Assembly: GCF_018390605.1 (NCBI RefSeq)
Contig: NZ_JAHBGD010000005.1
Coordinates: forward strand, 248,001-312,000
Direction of reading: 5' to 3'
Origin: Ancylobacter defluvii
GTDB lineage: Bacteria; Pseudomonadota; Alphaproteobacteria; Rhizobiales; Xanthobacteraceae
DNA: 64,000 bases
The stretch's first letter is position 1. Every line of letters starts with the position of its first letter. A program made the translations under genes and the position numbers. Positions 7,379 through 16,454 of the stretch are shown piece after piece. The notes below the pieces were generated by a model that saw only the letters and a list, made by a program, of their open reading frames with translations, made no database searches and was not told the DNA's origin.

Positions 7379-9205
7379 TTATCGAATGGTGCCGCCGCCG
7401 CTGTCGGCTGCCGCTCCGGCCTGGAGTTCTCTGTCTCCGATCACGGCGGATGCTCTGTCCCCGAGAACCTCATGTCGCTGAGTGTCGATGGCGAAGACGG
7501 GAACGTGACGCGTAAATCCCTTCAACGGCCGCGCCTCCAATTCGATGAGGTCGACGGTGCCGCCGACCGCGCGAGCGACCGTGCGATCGAGCAGGATTTC
7601 CCGATCTTTCGCACTCGCGCATAGCCGGGAGGCGAGGTTCACCACATGGCCGACCGCCGTATAGTCGAGGCGGCCCTCGGAGCCGATCCGCCCCACCGTC
7701 GCCGGCCCCATCGCCAAGCCGACGCCGAAGCCGAGTTCGTGCCCGGCGGCGCGCCAGTCGACGAGAAGGCCTTGAACGCAGCCCTGCATGGCACGCGCCA
7801 TGGAGACCGCGCGTTGGGCCGGGTCCGGGCAGGCGACCGGCGCGTTCACCAGCGCCATGATGCCGTCGCCCGAGAAACTGGTGAGCGTCGCCTCATACAT
7901 CGCGATCACCCGTTCGACCGCGTCGTAATAGGCGCCGAGCACGCTGATGATGGTTTCCGGTTGCGCCTGCGCGGAAAAGGCGGTGAACCCCCGCAGGTCG
8001 CAAAACACCGCCACCACCTCGACCCGGCGACCGTCGAGAACCCGCTCGTCGCCGCTGCGCTCGATCAGTTCGGCGACCTGAGGCGCAAGGAAGCGCCTGA
8101 GCCGGCCGATCCGCTCCGAACGCTCCTGCGAGACGGCGAGTTCGCCGGCCATCCGGTTGAACCGCCCCGCGAGGCGTTCGAGCTCGTCGCCGGTGGCGAG
8201 CCGGATGCGATGGTCGAACTGGCCGGCGCCGATGCGGGCGACGCCGTCCTCCAGCTGGTGGATCGGCCCGATCATGCGCTGCGACAGCCAATAGGCGAGC
8301 AGCGCGGCGAAGAAGGTGCCGGCGACGAGCAGGATGCCGGTTCGCCACAGCGCCGCATGGATCGGCCCGAACGCTTCCGCCACCGGCTGCTTCACGATGA
8401 CGCTCCACTCCACCATGGGGATCGGTGCCATCGCCGCCATCACCGCGGTTCCCCCGGTGTCGCGGCCGGCGGCGGCCTGGCCGGGCCGCGCCACAATCGC
8501 GGAACGCAGAAGCTGAAGCGGCCGGGCGGAGGCGTCGTCGGCGCGCAGCACCAGGCTGATGTCGGGGTGAGCCACCAACCGTCCCGGTGCGTCGAGCACG
8601 AAGGCTTCCCCGGTCCGGCCGACATGAATGGCGGAGATGATCTCCCAGATGAATTTGAGGTTCACCTCGGCGATCGCCACGCCCGTGGCCGAGCGATTTC
8701 CCGCCACCGCGACGGTCATGAAAGGTTCCGAGCCGCCCTGAAAAATCACCGGCCCGAACCAGGCTCCATGAGCGGTCGCGCCGATCACCGCGGGATCGTC
8801 GGAATAGTCGTCGCCGCTCTCGACGCGGTTCAGGCCGATGCGCGAGACGGAGAGCCGCTCGCGACCGGCGCCATCGACGAGGCGCAGGCTCATGACGGGC
8901 TGCACCTGGCGCAACAGCCGCAGCCCGTCGAGCCGTCGCCGCTCGTCGGCGCCGGCCGACCAGGGCAATTGTACCATCCACTCCAGTTGGTCGCTGATCC
9001 CTTGCAGGAAATACTGGATCTTGAAGGCGGCCAGCCGCGCCTCGGAATCGAGCAGGTCGCTCAGCCGGTCGCGCTGGTCGCGATAGCCGAACCAGGCCTC
9101 GCTGCCGCCGGCGACCAGAAGCGGCCCCACCGCCGCCGCGAACAAGGCGAGGAAGTATTTCGTGAACAGCGAGGCGCGTGGAGCGGTCGGTCCTCTGGTC
9201 ACCAT
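7379..9205 (-). CDS. membrane-bound class III adenylate/guanylate cyclase with sensor and HAMP domains
   Basis: A 608-aa protein. TM helix 1 (FLALFAAAVGPLLVAG) is followed by a periplasmic Cache-like sensor of ~250 residues. TM helix 2 (ILLVAGTFFAALLAYWL) precedes a HAMP linker (IGPIHQLEDGVARIGAGQF), and a class III cyclase domain ends the protein. The cyclase has both metal Asp sites (VFCDLRGFT and SGDGIMALV) and the YTAVGHVVNLASRL helix. The usual purine-selecting Lys before the second Asp reads Ser (SFSGDG), so substrate choice cannot be assigned. It should turn an extracytoplasmic signal into cAMP or cGMP. It lies 70 bp downstream of the ABC_sub_bind gene on the same strand, possibly co-transcribed. 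Confidence 0.88.
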   Translation of the reverse strand: MVTRGPTAPRASLFTKYFLALFAAAVGPLLVAGGSEAWFGYRDQRDRLSDLLDSEARLAAFKIQYFLQGISDQLEWMVQLPWSAGADERRRLDGLRLLRQVQPVMSLRLVDGAGRERLSVSRIGLNRVESGDDYSDDPAVIGATAHGAWFGPVIFQGGSEPFMTVAVAGNRSATGVAIAEVNLKFIWEIISAIHVGRTGEAFVLDAPGRLVAHPDISLVLRADDASARPLQLLRSAIVARPGQAAAGRDTGGTAVMAAMAPIPMVEWSVIVKQPVAEAFGPIHAALWRTGILLVAGTFFAALLAYWLSQRMIGPIHQLEDGVARIGAGQFDHRIRLATGDELERLAGRFNRMAGELAVSQERSERIGRLRRFLAPQVAELIERSGDERVLDGRRVEVVAVFCDLRGFTAFSAQAQPETIISVLGAYYDAVERVIAMYEATLTSFSGDGIMALVNAPVACPDPAQRAVSMARAMQGCVQGLLVDWRAAGHELGFGVGLAMGPATVGRIGSEGRLDYTAVGHVVNLASRLCASAKDREILLDRTVARAVGGTVDLIELEARPLKGFTRHVPVFAIDTQRHEVLGDRASAVIGDRELQAGAAADSGGGTIR

Positions 9206-9275
9206 CAGGTTCCTTGGTCGCCCTCCCGGCTGGTCCGCCGCCTCACTGGCGGGCGGGCTCGACGGGTTGTTCGAA

Positions 9276-10340
9276 CTATTCGATCACCATGTCGGCGCTG
9301 CTCAGCAGCGCCGGCGGAACGGAGAGCCCCAGCGCCTGCGCGGCCTTGAGATTGATGAACAGCTCGACCTTGGTGACACGCTGCACCGGCAGATCGGCCG
9401 GCTTCTCGCCCTTGAGGATGCGGCCGGCATAGATCCCGGTATGGCGGTGCGATTGCAGGAAGTCGCCGCCATAGCTCATCAGCCCGCCGGCCAACGGGAA
9501 GTCGCGCGACTGGGTGATGGTCGCGACGCCATGTTGCGCGGCGAGTTCGGCAAGCCGCCGGCTGCGATAGGCGAAATAGGGATCGGACGTGAAGACCAGA
9601 CCGCCGGCACCCATGTCGCGGGTCGCGGTGAACAGCTCCTCGAACGCATCCGAATGATTGGCGTTCAGCACCCGCAGCTCGACGCCGAGCGTAGCGGCTG
9701 CGGCGTCGAGGTTGGTCAGCTGGGATTTCACCGTCGGGCTCGTCGGATTGGCCGCGACCGCGAAGAGTTTCGCCTGCGGGAACAGCTCGCGCATGAATTC
9801 CAGCCGCTTGCGCGAGACCTCGACGCTGAGGCTCGTCACCCCGGTCATGTTGCCGCCCGGCCGGGCGAGGCTGTTCACGAGGCCGAGCGCCACCGGGTCG
9901 CCGCCGAGTTCGAACACGATCGGGATGGTGCTGGTGGCCGCTTTCGCCGCCAGCGCCACCTCTGCGCCGCCGGGTGCGACCAACACCGTCACGCCGGCGG
10001 CCGCGAGTTCCTTCGCCAGCGCCGGCAATTGGCGATAGTGCCCGTCTGCCCAGCGGAACAGCATCGAGAGGTCGCGGCCTTCGACATAGCCGGTCTCGGC
10101 CAAGCCCTCGGCGAAGGCGCCGAGGCGGCTGGCATAGCGTTCCGGGCTCTCGGAGCCGAGATAGCCGATCACCGGCAAGGCAGAGGGTTGGGCGCGCGCC
10201 GACCTCAAACCCATGGGCATGGCGCACATGGCGACCATCGAGGCGAGGAGGTCGCGCCGGCGCAAATCGGTTGCTGCCCGGCGGATGGCGAGCGGTTGCG
10301 ACAGGGGTTCGTTTCGGCCTGCGACCGGCATGGCTGCCAC
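9276..10340 (-). CDS. ABC_sub_bind (TrpX-type) periplasmic binding protein
   Basis: A 354-aa exported ligand-binding protein. The N-terminus carries a twin-Arg-like stretch (LRRRDLLASMVAMCAM) with likely cleavage after RSARA. The mature part has family landmarks IGYLGSESPERY, GYVEGRDL, PIVFELGGDPVALGLV, LARPGGNMTGVTS and TNLDAAAATLG near the lobe hinge. These PF04392 proteins usually serve importers with separate permease and ATPase genes; none is encoded here. Instead it precedes a sensor cyclase in the same orientation and is divergent, across a 332-bp gap, from the ABC-like cNMP-binding protein. A receptor role feeding the cyclase is possible but unproven. Confidence 0.85.
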   Translation of the reverse strand: MAAMPVAGRNEPLSQPLAIRRAATDLRRRDLLASMVAMCAMPMGLRSARAQPSALPVIGYLGSESPERYASRLGAFAEGLAETGYVEGRDLSMLFRWADGHYRQLPALAKELAAAGVTVLVAPGGAEVALAAKAATSTIPIVFELGGDPVALGLVNSLARPGGNMTGVTSLSVEVSRKRLEFMRELFPQAKLFAVAANPTSPTVKSQLTNLDAAAATLGVELRVLNANHSDAFEELFTATRDMGAGGLVFTSDPYFAYRSRRLAELAAQHGVATITQSRDFPLAGGLMSYGGDFLQSHRHTGIYAGRILKGEKPADLPVQRVTKVELFINLKAAQALGLSVPPALLSSADMVIE

Positions 10341-10672
10341 CGCGCTCAGCGGAACCTAGCTTCATTCGGGCATCGATCATCATAGTCGCACCGGCGCGGC
10401 GGCGGAAGGTGTTGCCTCCGGCTCGCAAGACGCAGCGTCACGCCGCCAGGCGAACGGGGCGGCGTCGACCCTTACGCTGCCACCGGTCCCCTCGATCTGC
10501 TATGATGGTTCCGGAAAAGCTGCGCTGGGCAGACCATGTCCCGTATCGCGTTCGCAGAGTCTCCCGCCGGACGGCCGGCAAGAGCGGTCCTCGCGGATCG
10601 GATGTCCGCCTGTTCGCGCCACGGGGCGTGGGCACGCGCCGGCCGGTTCCTCTTTGCATACATCTTGAAGAT

Positions 10673-13600
10673 ATGATCGGTATCTTCGATTATATCTGGA
10701 GAAATAGCCGGCGCGAGCAGGTGAAAATCCTGATCATCGTCTGCCTGTCGCTTCCCTTCTATTATCTCTCCCTCGACCTGCCGAAATACATCATCTCCGA
10801 TGCCTTGCAGGGAAGGGCCTTCCCCGCGGGACAGCAAACCGCCCGTCTGTTCCACGTCACGCTGCACCTGCCGGCGGCGCTCGGCGGCACTCGCACGCTT
10901 TTCGAGGGCGTGTGGCTTGATCGGATCTCCTATCTCTTCGTTCTGTCCGGGATCTTCCTGCTGCTGGTGCTGATCAACGGCGCGTTCAAATATGTCGTCA
11001 ACATGCGCAAGGGCGCTTTGGGCGAGCGGCTGCTCCAGCGCCTGCGGTTCGACCTGTTCTCGGCGCTGCTGAGCTTCAAGCCCGAGGCGTTCCAGCGCAT
11101 CAAGCCCTCCGAGGCCGCGACCGTCATCAAGGACGAGGTCGAGCCGATCGGCGGCTTCGTCGGCGATGCGTTCGTCCAGCCGGTGTTTCTCGGCGGGCAG
11201 GCGCTGACCGCTCTGCTGTTCATCCTGGTGCAGAATCTCTGGCTCGGCCTGATCGCGCTGGGCATGATCCTCGTTCAGGGCACCATCATTCCGCGCCTAA
11301 GACGCGAACAAATCCGCCTTGGACGCCAGCGCCAGGTCGTGTCGCGCGCCTTTGCCGGCAAGATCGGCGAGGTGGTGGAGAGCATCGGCGAGATCGCCAA
11401 TCACGGGACTTCCGCCGTCGAGAAAAGCCAAGTATCGCAGCGGCTGGAGCATCTCTTCGGCATTCGCTACCGGCTGTATGAGCGCAAATTCGCGGTCAAG
11501 ATGCTCAACAACCTGCTGGCGCAGATCACGCCCTTCCTGTTCTACGCGGTGGGAGGCTTCTTCGCCCTCACCGGGCGCCTCGATCTCGGCCAGCTCATCG
11601 CCGTCATCGCCGCCTATCGCGATCTGCCGCCGCCGGTGAAGGACCTCATCGACTGGGACCAGCAGCGGCTCGACGTCGAGGCGAAGTTCCAGCAGGTGGT
11701 CGAGCATTTCGGCCTGAAGCGGGACGATTTCATGCGCCCGCCGGCTGCAGATCACGGCGAGGTCGCGGCTCTTCCCGTCCAGGGTGCCATCGTGGCGCGC
11801 GGCCTCACCGTGGTGACCCCAACCGGTGACTGCGTGCTGGATCGCCTGACGCTCACCTTGCCGATGCAACGGCACATCGCCCTTTCCGGAGAAGCGGGCG
11901 AAGGAGCCGGCATCCTCGCCCAGCTGCTGGGCGGCGGGCTCACCGCCCGCGACGGCACGCTGACGCTGGCCGGGGTCCCGCTGGCCTCGCTGTCTCGCGC
12001 GGCGCGCGGGCGCCTCATCACCTATGTCGGCCCCGAGCCGGTGATCCTCGACGGCAGCCTGCGCGACAACATCCTCTATAGTTTGCGGCGCGTGGCGGCC
12101 GGGGAGGGCGGCGGGCCCGGCTGGGCCATCGACCCGTCCCGCGCCGCGGCCGTCGACGATGCCGAGCTGTCGGGCAAATTGCTGGCGGTGCTGCGGATCG
12201 TCGGGCTGGCCGAGCCGGTGTTTCGTCTCGGCCTCGCCCGCAAGCTGGATGTCGAGGCTCCGGGCGAGATCATCAGGCGCATTTTCGAGCTGCGTACCCG
12301 CATCCGCGACGCGCTTGCCGCGCGCGGCGCCGGCGCGGCGATCGAGCCCTATGCGCCGGAGCGCTACATCCGCAACGCGACCATCGGCGAGAACATCCTG
12401 TTCGGCGTGCCGAACGATCCCGCCTTCGTCGGAGCCGACCTCGCCGGCCATGAGCCGATCCGCCGTCTGCTCGCCGAGCTGGGCCTGATGGCGCCGCTGA
12501 TCGAGATCGGGCACCGGATGGCGGCCACGATGGTCGAGATCTTTCGCGACCTTCCGCCCGGCCACGTGCTGTTCGAACGCTTTTCCTTCATCGAGAGCGA
12601 GGACTTTCCCGGGTATCGCGAATTGCTCGGCCGTTTCGAGGCCGACAACGCTCTCGAGGGGGATGCCACCCGGCTTCTCGGCCTTGCCTTCCTCTATGTC
12701 GAACCGCGCCATCGCCTCGGTCTGCTGGATGGCGACATGGAGAAGCGCTTGCTGGCGGCGCGGGTGGCTTTCCACGAATGGGCCGATTCAGCGTCGGACA
12801 CGTCGATCGCCTTCTATGACCCCCGAGAGTACTGCGCCACCGCGCCGTTGCGCGACAATCTGCTGTTCGGATCGGGCGCGCAGGATGCCGCCGATGCCGT
12901 GATCCGCGAAACATTGGAGGAACTCGGCCTCGATGCCGATGTCTATCAATGGGGCCTCGAACAACCGGCGGGCTATGCCGGCCGGCTGCTGTTTCCGGCA
13001 ATGAAGGCACAGCTCGGTCTGGCGCGGGGCCTTATCAAGCAGCCCGAGCTGCTCATCCTCAACCATGCCTTCGGGGCCTTCAGCCGAACCGAGGGGCAGC
13101 AGATCCTCGGCCGCATCCGCGCCGCCATGGCCGGCCGTACGCTGGTCGTGGCGGGCAGCGATCTGGGCGGCGATTCCAGCTACGACCTGCATGTCGCGTT
13201 CGAGGGCGCGCGGCTGGCCGCCGTGCAGGACGCGGCGGGCACGGTGGCGCCCCCCGATGTTCCGGCTCCTCCCGAGACGACGCCCGCGGGTACCGGCGTC
13301 TCACCCGAGCGCGAGGAGGAAATCCGCGCCCTGCGCTCCGTCTCGATCTTTGCCGATCTCGACACGGCGCAGCTGAAGCTGCTCGCCTTCACCAGTGAAC
13401 GCGTCGTCTTCGCGGCCGGCGACGTCCTCTTCCGCCAGGGCGACGAATCCGACGTCGCCTATGTGCTGGTTTCGGGGGCGGTCGACATCCTGATCGAGGC
13501 CGACGGCGGGCCGCCGGTGCGCGCCTCGGCCGTCGCCCATCACGCGATCGTCGGCGAGATGGGGCTCGTTACCGGCGATCCCCGCTCGGCCACCGTCGTC

Positions 13601-13759
13601 GCGACCACGTCCGTCGAGGCGCTACAGCTGCGCAAGGAGGTGTTCCTGGCGCTGTTGGCCGAGTTCCCGCCAATGGCGCTGTCGGTGATGCGGCTTATGG
13701 CGAGACGCCTCCAGGACAATCTCGCCGCCATCCGCGAGCGGGAGCGGGAAGGCGGCTGA
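10673..13759 (+). CDS. ABC-exporter-like membrane protein with degenerate ATPase and C-terminal cNMP-binding domain
   Basis: A 1028-aa protein. An ABC exporter membrane domain (about six helices, residues ~15-320) begins MIGIFDYIWRNSRREQVKIL. The following nucleotide-binding region is abnormal: Walker A reads GEAGEGAGI (~406-414), with Ala for the essential Lys; Walker B reads LLILNHAF (~793), with Asn-His for Asp-Glu; and no LSGGQ is seen (LFPAMKAQLGLARGL in its place). The post-Q-loop element recurs three times as SLRDNILYSL, TIGENILFG and PLRDNLLFG. A cNMP-binding domain follows at ~885-1015, with FRQGDESDVAYVLVSG and GEMGLVTGDPRSATV. The ATG at 10673 is the first Met before the first helix. 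ATP-driven transport looks unlikely. Confidence 0.85.
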   Translation: MIGIFDYIWRNSRREQVKILIIVCLSLPFYYLSLDLPKYIISDALQGRAFPAGQQTARLFHVTLHLPAALGGTRTLFEGVWLDRISYLFVLSGIFLLLVLINGAFKYVVNMRKGALGERLLQRLRFDLFSALLSFKPEAFQRIKPSEAATVIKDEVEPIGGFVGDAFVQPVFLGGQALTALLFILVQNLWLGLIALGMILVQGTIIPRLRREQIRLGRQRQVVSRAFAGKIGEVVESIGEIANHGTSAVEKSQVSQRLEHLFGIRYRLYERKFAVKMLNNLLAQITPFLFYAVGGFFALTGRLDLGQLIAVIAAYRDLPPPVKDLIDWDQQRLDVEAKFQQVVEHFGLKRDDFMRPPAADHGEVAALPVQGAIVARGLTVVTPTGDCVLDRLTLTLPMQRHIALSGEAGEGAGILAQLLGGGLTARDGTLTLAGVPLASLSRAARGRLITYVGPEPVILDGSLRDNILYSLRRVAAGEGGGPGWAIDPSRAAAVDDAELSGKLLAVLRIVGLAEPVFRLGLARKLDVEAPGEIIRRIFELRTRIRDALAARGAGAAIEPYAPERYIRNATIGENILFGVPNDPAFVGADLAGHEPIRRLLAELGLMAPLIEIGHRMAATMVEIFRDLPPGHVLFERFSFIESEDFPGYRELLGRFEADNALEGDATRLLGLAFLYVEPRHRLGLLDGDMEKRLLAARVAFHEWADSASDTSIAFYDPREYCATAPLRDNLLFGSGAQDAADAVIRETLEELGLDADVYQWGLEQPAGYAGRLLFPAMKAQLGLARGLIKQPELLILNHAFGAFSRTEGQQILGRIRAAMAGRTLVVAGSDLGGDSSYDLHVAFEGARLAAVQDAAGTVAPPDVPAPPETTPAGTGVSPEREEEIRALRSVSIFADLDTAQLKLLAFTSERVVFAAGDVLFRQGDESDVAYVLVSGAVDILIEADGGPPVRASAVAHHAIVGEMGLVTGDPRSATVVATTSVEALQLRKEVFLALLAEFPPMALSVMRLMARRLQDNLAAIREREREGG

Positions 13760-13806
13760 TCGCCATTTCGGCAGGCCCAATCGCGGCCAGCCTGTCTCAC
13801 GTTCGG

Positions 13807-14328
13807 CTACGATCCGCCGCCTCGGTTGAGCCGCCCCCCGCGATGGGCGAGTTCCATGTGATTTCCATAGGTGTTCGGCAGGCGATTGCCCGGCAGGTTC
13901 GCGGCGAGGATCAGCTCTTCCGCCAGTCCGGTGGCGATGGAGACGTCGAGCAGCATGGTCTTCGAGGTGATGCGCCACATCTCATACGACTCGTCGAAGC
14001 CGCAGCCCTCGGCTTTGCGGCTGGCGACCGCCGGTGCCAGAAACAGCAGGCGCGGCCGGTCGAAGCGGTAGCAGCTGCCCTCGAAGCCATAGCCATAGGC
14101 GACGATGAATGACACCTGCTCGTCGCCGAGAGGCCGCGCAGCCGGTGGATCTTCCGCCTTGTGGGCCTGGAGGCGCAGGACGATGCCGGGTCGATCCGAT
14201 GCGACGCCCGGGTCGAACGGTATGTCGGCGAAGGTGCAGCCGGCATTGAGCTTCACGCCATAGAGCAGGATCTCATTGGGCCGGTAGACGGGTGGTTCCG
14301 CGGGCGCCGGCGTATTGTCTGACAGCAT
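13807..14328 (-). CDS. 173-aa protein of unknown function at the end of the YcaO-TfuA operon
   Basis: I do not recognise this family. There is no signal peptide or membrane helix. Visible features are a Pro-rich start (SDNTPAPAEPPVYRPNEILL), three separated cysteines (NAGCTFADIPF, EGSCYRFDRP, EGCGFDESYEMW), a hydrophobic helix ATGLAEELILAANL, and a polar Gly/Arg-rich tail (HMELAHRGGRLNRGGGS). The ATG at 14328 is preferred because AAGGAG lies eight bases upstream; a GTG at 14337 would overlap it. It follows the metallopeptidase by 48 bp and is the last gene of the operon, 47 bp from the convergent ABC-like gene. It could be a modification substrate, but it is longer than usual precursors. Confidence 0.7.
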   Translation of the reverse strand: MLSDNTPAPAEPPVYRPNEILLYGVKLNAGCTFADIPFDPGVASDRPGIVLRLQAHKAEDPPAARPLGDEQVSFIVAYGYGFEGSCYRFDRPRLLFLAPAVASRKAEGCGFDESYEMWRITSKTMLLDVSIATGLAEELILAANLPGNRLPNTYGNHMELAHRGGRLNRGGGS

Positions 14329-14376
14329 GGTGGTCACTCCTTCGCTGTTCCCGAACCGCCATGCGGTCCCTTGCTC

Positions 14377-15609
14377 TCAAGGCCGTGAGAGCCACTGCAT
14401 CTGTCCTGGCGCCAGCAGAACACCACGCCAGGCGAGACAAGCTTCAAAGCGGTCGGCAAAGCGGCGGGCACTGCCGTTGTCGGCGGTGCGGATCAGGGCC
14501 TCGGCGGCATCCGCATAGGTCAGCTGCGCGGGATCCAGCAGCCGCCAGGAACCCAGCAATGTGCTGCCGAGAACATCCCGCGCCTCCTCAAGCACGGCCT
14601 TCGCCGCGAAATGGCGGCGCTCATAGTCGATCAGCGATGCGGAAAGCTCCTGTTCGAGCCGCTCCTCCGGCAACTCGCTGCGCAGGTTCCAGAAGGTGCG
14701 GGGGTCGAGATCGGAAAGGCCGCGCTCGAAGAGCAGCAGCTGGTAGATCTCGATCAGCGTATCGAACAGCGCACCGGCGAAGGGCTTGGATAGATCGTGC
14801 ACTTCGCGGCCGACATCCGTCATCTTCAGGGAATGATTGAAGCGACGGACCTCTTTCTCGTCACTCAGCTCGGCGAAGCGATCGAACTCGTTGGTGAGCA
14901 GCAGATTGCCGCGGGTACGCCGGAGGATGAGGTCGAGCGCGGTATCGAAATGCAACAAGCCAAGCAGCGCGATGACGTCCGAGACCGCCTCGTGATAGGC
15001 GAAATAGTCCCGCGGTGGCTCGCGTCGCGGCACGCCCATGGCGCCGAACAGCACGAGATGCCCGACTTCGTGGGCCACGGCATCGAAATTGAGGGCGAAA
15101 GGCCGCGGATCGCTGCGGACACGCTCCTCGCCGAGTTCGAGAAAGCCGAAGCCGGATTGGGCGTTGTCCCAGTCGAGCTGCGGCACGATCTCCAGCCGCT
15201 CATAGGTCGGCTGGAAGAACCACGGGATTTCCTCGCCCCAATAACTTTCGCAGATGTCGAGCACCCGCCGCACGCAGGCGAAGACGTGCGCGGCCTGAAA
15301 TTCCCGCGTGCCGATCGGCAGCCGGTCGAAATGCCCGTCCGGTCCGGGCATGACGGCCGGGTAGGCGCGCCCCGTGTAAGGCGGGAGATAGGGGGACTGG
15401 TAAGGCGGCTTCATGCCGACGGGATCGACGACATACATGCGATCATCCGCCGGGCCGGCGGTCACGCCGCCGAGCGGCGTGGATATCCAGACGGTTTCGG
15501 GTCGCTCATAGCCGGGAATGAAGGATGGCTGGGGGAAAACGAGGAAACGGGTGCCGAGCCGAGCGATGTCAGCGTGTGTCGTCGCGCGCACTGCGCTCCC
15601 GCCATGCAT
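14377..15609 (-). CDS. HEVGH gluzincin-type zinc metallopeptidase
   Basis: A 410-aa protein whose centre carries FDAVAHEVGHLVLFG, with the second zinc-ligand block YFAYHEAVSDVIALLG 22 residues after it. HExxH plus EAxSD is the M4/M36 (thermolysin-like) arrangement: the two His and the later Glu bind zinc and the first Glu is the general base. No signal peptide is evident, so it is probably cytoplasmic. The ATG at 15609 has GTGGAG about eight bases upstream; the upstream open frame has no such support. It lies 68 bp after tfuA in the YcaO operon. In peptide-modification clusters such an enzyme could remove a leader, which here is inference. Confidence 0.8.
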   Translation of the reverse strand: MHGGSAVRATTHADIARLGTRFLVFPQPSFIPGYERPETVWISTPLGGVTAGPADDRMYVVDPVGMKPPYQSPYLPPYTGRAYPAVMPGPDGHFDRLPIGTREFQAAHVFACVRRVLDICESYWGEEIPWFFQPTYERLEIVPQLDWDNAQSGFGFLELGEERVRSDPRPFALNFDAVAHEVGHLVLFGAMGVPRREPPRDYFAYHEAVSDVIALLGLLHFDTALDLILRRTRGNLLLTNEFDRFAELSDEKEVRRFNHSLKMTDVGREVHDLSKPFAGALFDTLIEIYQLLLFERGLSDLDPRTFWNLRSELPEERLEQELSASLIDYERRHFAAKAVLEEARDVLGSTLLGSWRLLDPAQLTYADAAEALIRTADNGSARRFADRFEACLAWRGVLLAPGQMQWLSRP

Positions 15610-15677
15610 GGTCGCTCTCCACCCAGCGTTGCACAGCCTGTCATGCTGTACCGTCGCTGTCATGATCGCGATTGTAC

Positions 15678-16454
15678 TTACGGGACGTCCGCGATGTCCG
15701 ATGTGAGAAGGCCGGCGGCGTCGAGGTCGTGAGCCCAGGCTTCGGTCAGGCGGAAGGCCGGCCGCACGGCCGGCGGGCCTGGCAAGCCCGGCGTTGCCGC
15801 CAGCCGCCGTAGCAGGCCGATGGCGTCGGCCCGTTTCTGGTCGATGGCGTTGTCGGGCCACCAGCGTTCGAAGCGGCCGAGCTCGGCATGGGTCTCCGCC
15901 GGCAGCACGCTCCGTGCCGAGGCGATGATGGGCGCATAGAGCCGATCGATGAAGTAGGTGCGGCGGGCGACGGTCTCGATGGCACGCCGCAGCGCCTCGG
16001 AGAGGATGCCGGCGCGGCGGGCGGCACCCAATGTCAGGCGGATGTTGATGAGGGCGTCGCTGAGCGGCGCGGCGCCGAGTTCGGCAGGCATCATCGCCAC
16101 CGCCACCTCGTCATCGTCGGCGAAGGGCGTGCGGCGGTACCAGCGATAGATCAGGCCATGGCCCTGCATGCCGACAGGCCCCAGTTCCGCCGCGCGTACT
16201 GCGCCGATGCTCGCCGCGCCAATCACCGGGATATTCTGCGCCAGGGTCCAGAGGATTTCCTTGTGCCGGACGGCGGGCACGCGGGAGAAGCTGCCGTCGA
16301 TCAGCACCACCAGCCTTGGCTTCAGCGCCCGCACGGTCCGGACCAGCGAGCCCTGTTCGGCGGGCGGCAGATAGGTCGCCTCCAGGCACTCCATCGCCCG
16401 CTCCCGCGGCAGCGTGGGACCGAGGAACACGACGATGTCCTCCCGCGATGTCAT
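15678..16454 (-). CDS. tfuA: TfuA-like protein (YcaO partner)
   Basis: A 258-aa protein with the TfuA core (PF07812) in full: VVFLGPTLPRERA near the N-terminus, VVLIDGSFSRVPAVRHKEIL, then IPVIGAASIGAVRAAELG, GMQGHGLIYRWY and FADDDEVAVAM. TfuA was named from trifolitoxin production. With YcaO it supports thioamide formation in thioviridamide-type peptides and on McrA of methanogens, where it is thought to supply sulfur. Its ATG overlaps the YcaO stop as TGATG, so the two are translationally coupled. An upstream extension of the frame lies inside the YcaO gene and is not used. Confidence 0.93.
   Translation of the reverse strand: MTSREDIVVFLGPTLPRERAMECLEATYLPPAEQGSLVRTVRALKPRLVVLIDGSFSRVPAVRHKEILWTLAQNIPVIGAASIGAVRAAELGPVGMQGHGLIYRWYRRTPFADDDEVAVAMMPAELGAAPLSDALINIRLTLGAARRAGILSEALRRAIETVARRTYFIDRLYAPIIASARSVLPAETHAELGRFERWWPDNAIDQKRADAIGLLRRLAATPGLPGPPAVRPAFRLTEAWAHDLDAAGLLTSDIADVP

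Noticed and set aside
7646-9349. A 567-codon plus-strand frame opposite the sensor cyclase gene
   Set aside because: Its translation is rich in Arg, His, Gly and Asp repeats with no fold-like pattern, while the minus strand carries clear cyclase and HAMP motifs.
11297-12775. A 492-codon minus-strand frame opposite the ABC-like gene
   Set aside because: It is a mirror of codon bias on the true strand, which carries membrane helices and a cNMP-binding domain.
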